The position numbers were made by a program, and so were the translations under genes. A DNA stretch of 64,000 bases from Paratrimastix pyriformis (taxonomy: Eukaryota > Preaxostyla > Paratrimastigidae). Within the stretch, counting starts at the first letter, position 1. Each line of letters begins with the position of its first letter. Shown piece after piece: positions 10,168 through 19,795 of the stretch. The stretch covers positions 206,001 to 270,000 of the forward strand of contig JAPMOS010000026.1 in the NCBI GenBank assembly GCA_027972325.1, in the 5' to 3' direction. Under the pieces are notes generated by a model. It saw only the letters and a program-made list of their open reading frames with translations. It was not told the origin of the DNA and searched no databases.

Positions 10168-10941
10168 ATGTCTGCTAACGGTTTACAAATCTTTATTAAC
10201 TCTGAAGTTATAAATGGTAAGTCTGGCTCTAATAGCGACTTCCGGATACAATATAATGAACCCATATATTTAAACCCTGATAAAAATTATCTAATTCGTC
10301 TCGTCAAAGGGACCATTTGGAACACTATCAAAAATATAAAATCTTCTGCTAATAATACAGTCTTCCGTATCTGGAATGGATTCGAATGGTATCCTAATTT
10401 TGTGATTCCTGACGGTGCTTATAATATTGATAACTTAAACAGTTTCCTATTCGCTCAATTCCAAAAAACTGGTGATTTAATTACCAATACTGTAACTGGC
10501 GATGTCAGTATGCCGATTGAATTTGAGGCTAATATGAGCACATTACACTGTCTATTACGTATTAAAAATGGTTGGAAAGTGGATTTCACATTATCCGACT
10601 TCCCCGAAATTCTCGGTTTTGATAAAGCAATTTATGATACATCAACCATCTCACAAAATATTATTAATATCACCGATGTTGATGCCATCTTTATTAAAAC
10701 CAACTTAGTCAATTCAAGCTATCTCAATGGCAATAAAAGCAATACGCTTTATACTTTCCAGATGAATGTCCCACCTGGTTATCAGATGGCTATTGAACCT
10801 CTACATCTAACCAATTGCCGCCTCAATTCAAAATTAATTCAAGAGATACAAATCCAATTTACCGACCATAATAATAACGTATTAACTGATCTCGATGAAC
10901 CAATCACATTACAGTTAGAAATAGTTGAAGCCATTATTTAA
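10168..10941 (+). CDS. penton-like minor capsid protein
   Basis: A 257-residue protein with the layout of Polinton and virophage penton bases: an N-terminal strand region, YNIDNLNSFL near residue 90, a GFD turn near 150, SYLNGNKSNTLYTF near 190, the PPGYQMAIEP stretch near 210, and a TDxNNNVLxDLDEPITLQLE C-terminus typical of the closing strands of a single jelly roll. It would occupy the five-fold vertices of the capsid. It is followed by further small virion genes and the major capsid gene. A TATATAG box lies 7 bp before the ATG. Confidence 0.75.
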   Translation: MSANGLQIFINSEVINGKSGSNSDFRIQYNEPIYLNPDKNYLIRLVKGTIWNTIKNIKSSANNTVFRIWNGFEWYPNFVIPDGAYNIDNLNSFLFAQFQKTGDLITNTVTGDVSMPIEFEANMSTLHCLLRIKNGWKVDFTLSDFPEILGFDKAIYDTSTISQNIINITDVDAIFIKTNLVNSSYLNGNKSNTLYTFQMNVPPGYQMAIEPLHLTNCRLNSKLIQEIQIQFTDHNNNVLTDLDEPITLQLEIVEAII

Positions 10942-10971
10942 TTCTAGAAAAAAAATATCCCAGTATAGAAT

Positions 10972-10979
10972 TATATATA
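10972..10979 (+). promoter_or_regulatory. TATATA start-proximal box (representative of a set)
   Basis: This box ends next to the ATG at 10980. Similar TATATA(G/A) runs precede other genes of element A at very short distance: 2162 (ATG 2173), 10155 (10168), 11287 (11296), 17724 (17734), 19282 (19289) and 20022 (20030), and on the minus strand before 588, 2059, 3457 and 4369. Transcripts must have almost no leader if this is the core promoter. Background AT content is high, so enrichment should be tested. Confidence 0.5.
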
Positions 10980-11252
10980 ATGGATACAGATCAAAACATT
11001 ATTTCTCAAAGCATCAAAATTGCCGACGATCTATTACGACGCAATAAAACACTCGCACGCAGAAAACCAAAACAACCCGAACCTTCTGAAGCAGAATTAT
11101 TACAAGAGGCTGATGATCTTCAGGCCAAAGTAATGAATGACCCAGATGATCTTCAAAGCCGGAAAAAGCTTAAATCTATCCTCAATAAGATGGTTAACAA
11201 TGGAATTATAACAAAAGACACATACTATAGTATCATTCAATCTTTTCCTTAA
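10980..11252 (+). CDS. small hydrophilic protein of element A
   Basis: A 90-residue protein, basic at the N-terminal end (RRNKTLARRKPKQP), then acidic and helical, with two similar DDLQ... segments around residues 47 and 60. It lies 38 bp after the penton gene and 43 bp before the next virion gene, with its own TATATA box. No known family recognised. Position suggests a minor virion or assembly factor. Confidence 0.55.
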   Translation: MDTDQNIISQSIKIADDLLRRNKTLARRKPKQPEPSEAELLQEADDLQAKVMNDPDDLQSRKKLKSILNKMVNNGIITKDTYYSIIQSFP

Positions 11253-11295
11253 ACACTTCAAAATATATTTTTTTCTCCTTTAATAGTATATAGTT

Positions 11296-11588
11296 ATGTA
11301 TAGATTGCGCTATTGCACGATTTACAACCCCCCTACACTTGGCGAAATTTTAATCTCAAATCAAATTAACTCAAAGGTCGGTGTCCCTGCTCCACTATTA
11401 TATGACATTGTTAATAATGGCATTCAACTGTCTGATCCTGTTTATATTCAAGGCAATGGCTTCACTGATATCCTTAAAAATGTATGGAACTGGTTGAAAC
11501 CCCGTAGTGAATCAATCATCGCAGCTACTAAGGAAATCGTCCCTAAAGCCGTTAACTTTGGTAAAAAAGTTTACGAGGCAATCAAAAA
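11296..11588 (+). pseudogene. left part of a small virion gene interrupted by the DIRS element
   Basis: The frame opens after a TATATAG box and encodes about 98 residues before the retrotransposon begins. It includes an amphipathic stretch rich in Trp, Lys and Val (ILKNVWNWLKP...VNFGKKVYEAIKKM). This resembles the membrane-active or pVI-like minor proteins of adenovirus-type virions in style only. Matching AT-rich coding sequence resumes after the insertion at 17253. The element copy is therefore broken here by one insertion. Confidence 0.6.
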
Positions 11589-11605
11589 GATGGATGAGCT
11601 ACAAA

Positions 11606-11707
11606 GGGGGGGGCTGTGCTCATGTGACTAGTCTTCGTATTCACCCGACCGTTGAAAGAAAGAATAAAGAAAACAAATGAAAATAACCACCATCACCCCG
11701 TCGTTTC
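11606..11707 (+). repeat. DIRS inverted terminal repeat, left copy
   Basis: About 100 bp, running from the G-tract before CTGTGCTCATGTGAC to TCGTTTC. It is the reverse complement of 17111-17211 with almost no mismatch apart from the length of the G/C tract. The outer 15-20 bp on each side differ, and these outer bits are what the internal complementary region records. Confidence 0.88.
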
Positions 11708-11910
11708 GAGTCGAATCCAATCCAAATTGGGATGGGAAGGGTGGGGAAACTACATATAAGTAGGGAAAAAGTCAGCAAAGAAGGAAAGATCACGAAAGGG
11801 ACCGCGAGGTTGAGGTGAGAAGACCTACCACGCGAAGTCCAGCACGAGTTCAAGAAGAAGAGAGGAAAAAAGCCAGATCGAGGCCACAAAAGAAATCCAC
11901 CTCCAATGGC

Positions 11911-12213
11911 TTAGTGGCGCGGCCGCTGGAACTTCTGCTGCCGCTGTGGCGCAGGAGTGGAGGCCGTCGGAGGCGCTCCCGCAGCGGGCCCGGGCCGGGA
12001 GAAACCGCCCCTGAAGCGCGAGAACCGGTAAGGACGGCCAGAGAAACCAGAAGAGGGTTGGCCGCCGGAAGAGAAGCCGGACGCAGGAGCCGGGCCGCGA
12101 CCACGCTGGAGGAACCCGCGTTGGTGCTTGCGGCCCGCCAGGAGGGGGACGCCCAAGTTGGCCGCCTTGAACAGCGCCGCGGCCGCCTTGTTGCCGGCGA
12201 TGCGCTCTGCGCG
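11911..12213 (-). other. RG-rich reading frame near the DIRS 3-prime end
   Basis: A minus-strand frame of about 100 residues rich in Arg, Gly, Phe and Pro (RGFLQRGRG, FSGRPYRFSRFRGGF), in the style of a gag nucleic-acid-binding tail and similar to the RGG tail of the gag-like frame near 58.2 kb. A pyrimidine-rich run ending in CAG lies just before it on that strand and could be a splice acceptor. Whether it is a separate exon of gag or a relic is unknown. Confidence 0.4.
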
Positions 12214-12452
12214 GGAAACAAGGGCCAGGCACGAGGGAGACAAAGGAAAAAGGACAGCGAAAAGAGGGATACAAAGTGAAAGATGAGACCTCTCGGTGCT
12301 CATAGCACCCCGAGATCATCTAACTTGACCGCAGTACTCCCATGGAGTTGCGTGCGAAAAACTACCAGCCTTGGTGTCAGCAAAACACACGAAAAAGCTG
12401 GAGGCAAAGAGGACCTGGTCGACATCACATTGCGGTGGGAGGGTGGGAGCAA

Positions 12453-12545
12453 TGAGCACAGCCCCCCTTTGTAGCTCATCCATCTTCCGTCCAAAGTAGG
12501 AAGAATGAGAGCTACTGATCGGTAAGGGGGCTGTGCTCATGTGAC
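12453..12545. repeat. DIRS internal complementary region
   Basis: Positions 12453-12484 are the reverse complement of the extreme left end of the element, and 12485-12545 the reverse complement of the extreme right end. The region therefore spells the end-to-end junction. In DIRS-1 type elements this acts as the template that completes the termini during circle formation. It fixes the outer limits of the element at about 11589 and 17252, with a few ambiguous bases (AAGA). Confidence 0.88.
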
Positions 12546-12578
12546 AATTGAAAGGAAAAGCCGACCTGGGTCCTCATT

Positions 12579-13560
12579 CTATTCTCGATCGAGCCCGGCA
12601 GCATCTGCCGACCCGAAAACTGCCGAAGCCAAAGCCTTCGCAGTGCCAACCGACTGGTGGAGATAATGTTTGGTGAGTGTCGCACCCTTGCGCGACCACC
12701 GAAACTGCGCAGACACAGCCAGTCCGTCAAGCCCAGTCGACGCTGCCTTCGAGGCCGCAGCGGCCCTGACAGAGTGCGGGCCCCACTCTTTGCCCAAGCC
12801 TGCGGCCAGCATCAGCCGCTTGCCACAAGACAACAACCATGTTGTTGTGCATTTTTCCCCATTTTTGAGCTTCCACATCAGTGCTGGGGTGCACCGCTCT
12901 GGACGGCGGTCATTCAATTCAATCACCGCGCAGTGAAAACAGAGCAGTGGGTCAGCCTCATTTCCTCCCATTTTTTGCATGACCCATTCCTTCTTTCTCT
13001 TTCCTTGGGCAGGACTTTGAGTTCGCACATGTGGTCGCCATCAATGAGGCGAAGGTCTTCCAACCGTGCGGTGTTGAGGTCCGCCGCTCTCAGTCCGAGG
13101 GCCTCGCCCAACAGGACAATTTTTCCCAGGAGGTCGCGATGGTCCAGGTTGGAATTGGTCCCCAGTGATCTAAGATGGCGCCAGATGAGGTCCGTGTCGA
13201 AGGTCCCTTTCCTGACTGACACCGGCTTTGTCTTCTCCATCCCCGTCAGAACGGCCCTCACTGTGGCTGAAGTGCCTGGATCAGGCCTTCCGTGGAGGAG
13301 GAAGTAGCGGGCAATGGCGGATCGTTTTTTCATTGCGGTGCTCGGTGCCCATTTCTTGCTACCTTCCGCGAGGAAGTTTGCCAGGTCTGTGTCAGACGCC
13401 TGCAAGATCTCCGGCTCAGTTTTTCCCAAGTAGGCAGCGAACTGGGCTACTGCAGTGTCGTAGTTTCTCTGAGTCTTGCTCTCGACGGAATGAGCGATGA
13501 GCTGCCGAGCTGCCTCACTCAGTTGGTGGGGAGGTGAGTCCTCTCCCACGAGGTCAATAA
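12579..13560 (-). CDS. DIRS tyrosine recombinase region
   Basis: The N-terminal SAM-like core-binding segment contains KTQRNYDTAVAQFAAYL and STAMKKRSAIARYFLLHG. The catalytic part includes the helix ALGLRAADL carrying the first Arg. Near its C-terminal end are a His-x-x-Arg box (GPHSVRAAAAS) and a Tyr in TKHYLH. Such recombinases integrate the circular DNA copy without an LTR-type integrase. The region spans overlapping frames, as is usual for these elements. Confidence 0.82.
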
Positions 13561-14922
13561 CGACAGGTCCAGCTGATGGAGCTTCTCCCCCCAAGTCTGC
13601 CTTGCTGTCGCGACCCTCGCCAGCTCCCCGCTGACATGGATCACCCTGCTCTGCCATCTGGGTGGCCCCACTGGTGTCTGGTTCCGGGTGCGGCCCGGGA
13701 GGAAGAGACAGTCCACCCGAGGGAGTGCCAGGGGTGAGACCTGCATCCCCTGAGCCATTGGCCACCATGGGGCCGTGTCCCACTCTGGGATGAGGACTAA
13801 CGCCTCTCCTTTCTGATCCCGCAGGGCTGCCAGCACCCTCCCGATCATGGAGAAAGGCGGGTTCAGCCACAAGGGCAGCCCCCGGAGGGGCTGGTGGAAG
13901 AAGTCCACCCCCGAGCACCCCGGCTCGAGGACCCAACTCCACCACCGTGGTAACAGGTGGTTGCGCGCCGAGGCGAAGCCGTCCACCATGGGGCGGAAGC
14001 GCAGGTTCGTGACCAGCCGGAAGATCGCCGGATTGAGCATCCAATCCTCGCGCTCGACCTCTCTCGAGAGCTGGTCCGCCACTCCGTTGTCTTCCCCGGG
14101 AAGATACTCCGGGAGGAGAGTGATGTCCCACTGCTGGCAGAGGTTGTGCAGCCTCTGCGTGCCCTCGGTCATGTCCACGCTCTTCCCCTTCCACTTCCCC
14201 ACGCAGGCAACAACTACCTTGTTGTCCGAGCGCCACTGGACCGTCTGGCCCTGCAAGTGACTGTGGAGGAGAGCTACCGCCCTGATGCCCGCCTCCAGCT
14301 CGAGGCGATTCACCGAGGAGAAGGTCTGTGTTTCCAAAAAATCCTTTTCCCAGATTTCCCTTGCGTGGATAGGCTGCGGGGGTGGACTGCCCGCCTGAGG
14401 TGGATGGAGACTGCGCAGCGTCGCGCCCCATGCGTAGGCGCTTGCGTCGGTGGTCAACTCCCACGCTGGGGGAACGACCCTCCAGCACTGCTGACACTGG
14501 TCCTGGGGCACCATGGCCCACCAGTGGAGATCCGCTTTGGCTGCCTCGTCGAGGGTGGCCATGCCCTCCCAGCCATGCGACCACACCGCGCGTGACTTCA
14601 CGCGGTCCAAACCTCTGGTGTGCAGGTGAGCGGCCTCGACGGCCGGGCGGAGTGAGGACAACTTGCCGATGATGCGGGCCAATGCCCTGACGAGCAGTCT
14701 GTCCTTTGCCATGAGCTTCCGACACTCCTGTCTGATCCCCTCCATCTTCTCCACGGGGACCCGCACTGTCTGCGTCCTGGAGTCCAGCTGGAATCCCAAG
14801 AACTCGACGACCTGTGATGGGTTGGGGTCTGTCTTCTCCCAGTTCACGGTTAACCCCAGCTGGTGGAGGAAATACATCGCTGCGATCGTGTCCCTGCGTG
14901 CCTTCTGTGGGGATTGGGCCAT
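13519..14922 (-). CDS. DIRS RNase H and methyltransferase-like region
   Basis: A 467-residue frame. The RNase H part shows TTDASAYAWGAT (first Asp), LELEAGIRAV (Glu), WRSDNKVVVACVG (Asp) and DNGVADQLSRE. A downstream segment with LWLNPPFSMIGRVL has the NPPF motif of the adenine-methyltransferase-like domain that accompanies RNase H in DIRS elements. RNase H removes the RNA template. The role of the methylase-like part is unknown in the family. Confidence 0.78.
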   Translation of the reverse strand: MAQSPQKARRDTIAAMYFLHQLGLTVNWEKTDPNPSQVVEFLGFQLDSRTQTVRVPVEKMEGIRQECRKLMAKDRLLVRALARIIGKLSSLRPAVEAAHLHTRGLDRVKSRAVWSHGWEGMATLDEAAKADLHWWAMVPQDQCQQCWRVVPPAWELTTDASAYAWGATLRSLHPPQAGSPPPQPIHAREIWEKDFLETQTFSSVNRLELEAGIRAVALLHSHLQGQTVQWRSDNKVVVACVGKWKGKSVDMTEGTQRLHNLCQQWDITLLPEYLPGEDNGVADQLSREVEREDWMLNPAIFRLVTNLRFRPMVDGFASARNHLLPRWWSWVLEPGCSGVDFFHQPLRGLPLWLNPPFSMIGRVLAALRDQKGEALVLIPEWDTAPWWPMAQGMQVSPLALPRVDCLFLPGRTRNQTPVGPPRWQSRVIHVSGELARVATARQTWGEKLHQLDLSLLTSWERTHLPTN

Positions 14923-15769
14923 GAGGGAGGTCGTCCAGGTAGAAGACTACCTGGACGCCTGCTGCCCGCATCACCCTCACCGCCTGTTTGATCAGCTTGG
15001 TGAAAGAGCGTGGGGCCACTGATAGGCCGAACGGGAGTGCCGTCCACTGGAGTTCCCTCCCCTCCCAGCTGAAACACAGGTATGGGATGAGGTGTGGTGC
15101 CACTCCCATGTGCAGGTATGCGTTCGAAAGATCTACTTTCGTGAAGAACGTGCCCTGTGGGGCTAGTGGGAAGGCTGTCCCCAGCCCCTCCATCTTGAAA
15201 TGGGGGCAATCGATCCGCCTGTTTAGTGCGGACAAGTCGATCACCACCCTCCATTTCAAGGAATGGGGCTTGGGGACGCCGAAGATCGGACTCTCCCACA
15301 ACAATTTGGTACCACACTCCTGGACTGCCCCGAGCGTTCCATACTCGCTCAAGACTGCCGAGACCTCCCTCTGCTCTCTGGTCCAAAATAGTGGATTCCG
15401 GCGAGCCAGCTGCTGGCCCCCCGTTTCCAGTGTCCTTCCAGAACCTGCTATAAGAGGGGCTCGGCTTTCTGGACTCTGCAGTGGTGCTGTGCACCCCACC
15501 GTTTTTTGGGGATTCTGGGGCTCCTCGGTCTTGCTGGTTTGGCCCATTCTCGGGCGGCGCGACGGGATGCGCACTGGCGCAATCGGTGGGTCCCCCAACC
15601 AATGCCAGGTCAGACCCTCTTCCACCCAATTCTTCACCTCGAGTGGTAGTGGAAGGCTCAGCCAACGTGTTCTGTGCGGGTCTCGATTGACACGGCCCGC
15701 AAGAGGGCCCACCAAAGGCGATCGCCTTTGGAATGAGGTCTGGATCTGTTTCACTGTGAGGTTTTTCAT
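14915..15769 (-). CDS. DIRS reverse transcriptase region
   Basis: The frame shows RT blocks in order: SPIFGVPKP and WRVVIDLSALN, the catalytic motif A region FFTKVDLSNAYLHM, the motif B region LPFGLSVAPRSFTKLI, and the motif C box VVFYLDDL. This order and spacing are typical of DIRS and Ngaro polymerases. It copies the element RNA into DNA. It overlaps the gag-like frame on one side and the RNase H frame on the other. Confidence 0.85.
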
Positions 15770-17027
15770 TTCTCCCCACTGGAAAAAATTCTAGGTCATG
15801 GACCTCCAAGACTGGAGTCTTTGTGGACTGGGCCTCACGGCCATTCTCGACTTCAGCGAATGCAATTGCGGGTTGCCGCTGTTCCCTTTCTGCTGGTTCG
15901 GTTCGAGGTTTTTTATGCACTTCTGGTTCATGGTCTGTGCTTTTGCTTTCGGTTTCCACCGACACTGAGGCACCGGTCGCTGATGCAGATGCAATTGCCT
16001 GCCGTCTTGCGGTGCGCTGCGCAAAAAACCGTGCCAACCGGTTGAACGGTTTGTGCTGGTCAACGGTTTGTGAGGACGCTTTCACTTTGGACACTTCGCA
16101 CTGACTTTTGCCATGCAATAGTGCGGCCCCCGAGGTGATCACCAGTCGGGAGCGGGACAGACCCTTGATCTCGACAGGACCGAAGAGGTCCTCGGAGACC
16201 TCGTTGAGAGCCGCGGCAGCTCCCTGGTCCGCCTCGGATTCGTCCTCGTTCTCCTCATCACCACCACCAGACTTGGGCTTGAGGCCCTTGACGGCCAGCA
16301 GCTCTTGGCGGCCGGCGGCCCCCTGGCGGAGGGCATGGGCCAGGAGGGCCGCAGCGTCCAGGTGGGGCTCCATGGCAGCTCTCCGGGCCTCGGAGAGTTG
16401 CTCCGTCAACATGACCAACCCCAGCTGGACGGCCTTGAGGGCGGCCTTCAGCTGGTCGGGGTTCAGCTGAGTCTCCTCAGACTCGGAGCCGAAGATCCCC
16501 ACGTAGCCATAGGCCAAGGCCCTGGTGGTGAGCTGGACCGTGTCCAACATGGAGACGAGCCTGCCATCGGCCGCCATAAGGTCTGTGGGGGCCCCGCGTG
16601 CGTGCATGGCACTCTTGGGCGGGGCGTTGAGCACCTTGGGCTTGCCAAGCAGCTTGAGAGGGGGAAAGCGCTTGAGGATGGCCTTCACATAGGCCTTCTC
16701 GGGGTCTCGGAGGGGGTGGTGTTGCTGGGCCAGGAAACTCTCAGGGACGAGGTCCCTGAGAAACGCGCGCTGCAGCTCAGCGTCGACCCCCGAGCCCAGG
16801 CAGGCCAGCGGGTCGGCCTCTTGGCGACGAGCCTCTTCAAAGGACAAGACTTCCGGATGGGCAGGGTCAAGCGGGTGCTCGAAAGCATCCGGCGAGGACC
16901 AGAAGGCGGCCGCCAAGGTCGGCGTGGGAAGGAACTGGTCCTTAGAGGGGGCCGACTCTGGTGCCGCTGGTGCTTGTTGTTGTTGCTCTTGTTGTTGATC
17001 TTGTTGTTGATCTTGTTGTTGTTGCAT
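15600..17027 (-). CDS. DIRS gag-like protein region
   Basis: The frame begins at the ATG at 17027 with a Gln-rich leader (MQQQQDQQQDQQ). A helical region follows with AFLRDLVPESFLAQQHHPL, LVSMLDTVQLTTRALAYGYVGIF and a heptad helix (QLKAALKAVQLGLVMLTEQL). Next come an acidic linker (GGGDEENEDESEAD) and Ser/Thr-rich sequence. This is the place and style of DIRS ORF1. The 3-prime limit of true coding is uncertain because the frame runs on, overlapping the polymerase. Confidence 0.62.
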
Positions 17028-17110
17028 AGTAACAAGTAATGCTTGGTTGTTTTGAAACCAATAAAAAGTGGTAACGCAATTTTTTGCTTTTCTCAGTCGG
17101 GTTCGACGAA

Positions 17111-17211
17111 GAAACGACGGGGTGATGGTGGTTATTTTCATTTGTTTTCTTTATTCTTTCTTTCAACGGTCGGGTGAATACGAAGACTAGTCACATGAGC
17201 ACAGCCCCCCC
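17111..17211 (-). repeat. DIRS inverted terminal repeat, right copy
   Basis: Reverse complement of 11606-11707. It includes the gag leader-proximal sequence on its inner side and the C-tract before TTACCGATCAG on its outer side. The remaining outer 41 bp to 17252 are unique to this end and reappear, inverted, in the internal complementary region. Confidence 0.88.
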
Positions 17212-17252
17212 TTACCGATCAGTAGCTCTCATTCTTCCTACTTTGGACGGAA

Positions 17253-17658
17253 GAAAAAAGGGAATCCTCATGATCTGTTCCAGGAGGGCACCGCTCTTAC
17301 AACTGACACCCTCAAAAAAATCAGTGAACTCGCCCAAAAAGATAAAGAAATTCGTGAAGCTGAAAAACGCCAGAAATCACTTGATGAACAACAAAGATCT
17401 GAAATTTTAAAACAACAACTTATTACGGCTCACGAGGATGATAAAGAACAACAAGAAAATGCAAGAAGAGCAGCGGAAGATCGCGCCAAATCGGACATTC
17501 AAGCATTATCTAATGGTAAAGCAACATTATTAACTGGCAACGGCTTCATTCCTATCAGCCAGGCGGTCATCCGACAACGTCAGAGAAAAGTCGGAAATGG
17601 AACCAGAAAAAAAACACGTAAACGGCAAACTAGAGGTCGTGGTTTGAAAATATTTTAA
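17253..17658 (+). pseudogene. right part of the interrupted virion gene
   Basis: AT-rich coding sequence resumes directly after the DIRS element and stops at 17656-17658. It encodes a coiled coil dense in Glu, Gln, Lys and Ala, then GNGFIPISQAV and a strongly basic C-terminus (RQRQRKVGNGTRKKTRKR). Codon use equals element A. It has no start of its own and is taken to be the remainder of the gene that begins at 11296. The basic tail suggests contact with packaged DNA. Confidence 0.55.
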
Positions 17659-17733
17659 ACGGGAATAATTGAATTATTTATTATAGTTTTGAAATACTAT
17701 AATAATTATTTTTTTTGTTAATCTATAATATAC

Positions 17734-19068
17734 ATGTCTACTGATCAAGTTACTAATGCTATTCTTGCTCCAGGGTTTCAAGATCTTTCATATCAAATTA
17801 AACAACCAATTTTAAACGACAATTCAACTACGTCCTATGAAGTCAGAGAAATATCTGAAGATACGAATAATACCAGAGATACACTCGTGCCTGGTGGTGG
17901 CACTGCTGCCTCTTTTACATACGTATATCCAAAATCTGGGGCTCTCGCCGTCTGGAATCAGGCGGTGATTTACCTTTTACTTACTTTTACTTGCACGACA
18001 GCAACAACGGTGGCTAATATAAATCTATGTGCAGATATTCGTCGAATTTTTGGGAAAGTTACTCTAAAAATCAACAAAACCGTTGACTCAATCATCAATG
18101 ACTACGGAATGGCAAACTTTATGGTCGATATCACAACTAAAACAAGAGATGTCCTAATGAATTCAGGAATGCAAGGCCTTTATCCAGATATATCTGGAGA
18201 TACCACGATGGCAGGCCTCAGACACGCCTTTATTAATGGCACTTCAGTGACAAAAGCTTTTATGATTCCCCTAGGTATTCCAATCATATCGGCGAATGGC
18301 GCATATCTTCCAGGAACAACTATTAACTTCCAATTTGAGAGAGCATTAGATTCGGCGCTCTTTTCTGTTGGTGAGGGTATGATTGATGCTAATCGTGTAT
18401 CTGTCCGTGTCGACAAAATGAAAATACTCGTCCCACAAGTCACTCCACACTTCCTTCTCGGCCAGGAAGTAGCAAAGAAAAATTTAGACGGTTTCAGTAT
18501 TGCATATCCTAAATATACCATTCATAGAACAACTCGACTGCTCGCCCTTGAAGACACCTTTAACTTCGTCAAATATCACTCAATTCCTGCATATGTTTTC
18601 ATTGCATTCCAACCTCTTGCTGTTCTTTCTCCAATCGTTGCAGGAACTGCTCACCCTGACCCTTGTAAATTCGTTAATCCTGGCCTGAAACGAATCTTCA
18701 TTGAAGACGGCGATAAAAATTGTATTCCTAATGAGGTTCATGATTTAGATTTTGCAACTGGTGATATTCCTTTTGTTTATAACGATCTAATGAAATGCAC
18801 AAAGTTCTTCAATGATGTTGTCCATGGCGGTATAATCACCCGTGAAAACTTTATAACGGACTATCCTATATTCGCGTTTAAAGTGCGGAAAAACTGCGCA
18901 GGTCTTCCAGAATTAAACAATCATGAATGTGCTATTCAGATTCATACAACTCTTCAACCAGATACTCCACTCACTCAATATGTCGTATGGATGCTTGCCG
19001 TATTTGATGGTGTCATAACCTACAATGGAAGCACTCAATCGGCTACCGAAGATTTCGGCAAGGACTAA
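17734..19068 (+). CDS. major capsid protein (double jelly-roll type)
   Basis: A 444-residue protein in the capsid-gene slot of the element, 75 bp after the preceding frame. Features resembling Polinton and Polinton-like-virus capsids include an N-terminal LSYQIKQPIL, a GGGTAASFTYVYPKSGALAVWNQAVIYL opening strand region, a repeated second barrel beginning near FSIAYPKYTIHRTTRLL, and a C-terminal strand set ending in TQYVVWMLAVFDGVI. The size is a little below that of many Polinton capsids. A TATAATATA box precedes the ATG. The family call rests on layout and context. Confidence 0.72.
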   Translation: MSTDQVTNAILAPGFQDLSYQIKQPILNDNSTTSYEVREISEDTNNTRDTLVPGGGTAASFTYVYPKSGALAVWNQAVIYLLLTFTCTTATTVANINLCADIRRIFGKVTLKINKTVDSIINDYGMANFMVDITTKTRDVLMNSGMQGLYPDISGDTTMAGLRHAFINGTSVTKAFMIPLGIPIISANGAYLPGTTINFQFERALDSALFSVGEGMIDANRVSVRVDKMKILVPQVTPHFLLGQEVAKKNLDGFSIAYPKYTIHRTTRLLALEDTFNFVKYHSIPAYVFIAFQPLAVLSPIVAGTAHPDPCKFVNPGLKRIFIEDGDKNCIPNEVHDLDFATGDIPFVYNDLMKCTKFFNDVVHGGIITRENFITDYPIFAFKVRKNCAGLPELNNHECAIQIHTTLQPDTPLTQYVVWMLAVFDGVITYNGSTQSATEDFGKD

Positions 19069-19103
19069 AAAAATAATTTTCTCATTATATTTAATATAGA
19101 TTA

Positions 19104-19262
19104 ATGCCTGGTCGAAAAGTTCACAAGAAAAAGCCCATAAAACTAATGCAACTACTAAACGTCGCTCAACTATTCAAAAATCTTGAGGTTAGGTCGTGGT
19201 CTCATGTTACCCGGAACTCCCTTACCAAGTTTCATAACAATGCGATAAAAATGGATATATAA
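19104..19262 (+). CDS. 52-residue basic peptide
   Basis: A short frame 35 bp after the capsid gene, starting MPGRKVHKKKPIK, with a TAATATAG box about 9 bp upstream and a stop at 19260-19262. It is rich in Lys, Arg, Asn and His. Polintons and adenoviruses often encode small basic core peptides near the capsid genes. Because the frame is short, coding status needs support from a related element. Confidence 0.4.
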   Translation: MPGRKVHKKKPIKLMQLLNVAQLFKNLEVRSWSHVTRNSLTKFHNNAIKMDI

Positions 19263-19288
19263 TTATTTTTTCTTCTATAATTATATAT

Positions 19289-19795
19289 ATGCCTATTATC
19301 ACTTTAAAAAATGGTGCTCAAGCTGAAAAATTCACAATGTCCGGCACTTACAAAGATACAAAACAAAACCGCTCATTAGGGCGTGTCGGTCGAAAATATA
19401 ACAAGACTGTGTTACGAATCGTGAAAGGTCCATCTCGTGGGAATAGAAAGGGACAACATTCTGGCGGAAGTTTAAAAGATTACGATTTTTCTGATGTCGT
19501 TTTAAATGGGCAACCTATGACTTATATTGATGATAACGGCAATTCTGTCGTTCAATTGATAAAAACCGATGGATCAACTGAAGAAATTCCAGAAGATCGT
19601 TATATACGCTTCTTAAAACCACAGGTCGATGAAATTCTCAAACAAAAACCAAAACGGGTCTACTATAAACGTCCTATCAAAGATACTATGATGGTAGGTG
19701 ATGGGATTGGTGCTGAAGTTGTAGACGCCGTCGCTGAATTACCTGGTGCCATACGTAAGGTCATAGGTGATATGAAAATTCGCGGTCCAAAATAG
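19289..19795 (+). CDS. basic protein of element A, probable virion or core component
   Basis: A 168-residue protein whose ATG overlaps the end of a TATATATAT box. The N-terminal half is very basic (GRVGRKYNKTVLRIVKGPSRGNRKGQ). The middle is a beta-like acidic stretch (YIDDNGNSVVQLIKTDGSTEE). The C-terminal end has a small hydrophobic helix (GAEVVDAVAELPGAI) and a basic tail. It is last in the plus-strand capsid operon-like run. No family recognised. Confidence 0.55.
   Translation: MPIITLKNGAQAEKFTMSGTYKDTKQNRSLGRVGRKYNKTVLRIVKGPSRGNRKGQHSGGSLKDYDFSDVVLNGQPMTYIDDNGNSVVQLIKTDGSTEEIPEDRYIRFLKPQVDEILKQKPKRVYYKRPIKDTMMVGDGIGAEVVDAVAELPGAIRKVIGDMKIRGPK

Larger units (their letters stand above)
11589..17252 (-). 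mobile_element. DIRS-type tyrosine-recombinase retrotransposon
   Basis: This 5.66-kb element is transcribed on the minus strand and inserted in a virion gene of element A. It has inverted terminal repeats of about 100 bp and an internal complementary region near its 3-prime end that matches the two ends joined, the hallmark of DIRS elements, which replicate through a circle. Domains in transcript order are gag-like, reverse transcriptase, RNase H, a methyltransferase-like segment and tyrosine recombinase, in overlapping frames as the family uses. No target duplication is seen, as expected. Ends match well and frames are long, so it looks recent and largely whole. Confidence 0.88.

Noticed and set aside
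11825-12319. Host gene encoded by the overlapping frames between the DIRS left repeat and its internal region
   Set aside because: The stretch is bounded by element repeats, and its best frame is RG-rich gag-like; other frames look like GC-rich noise.
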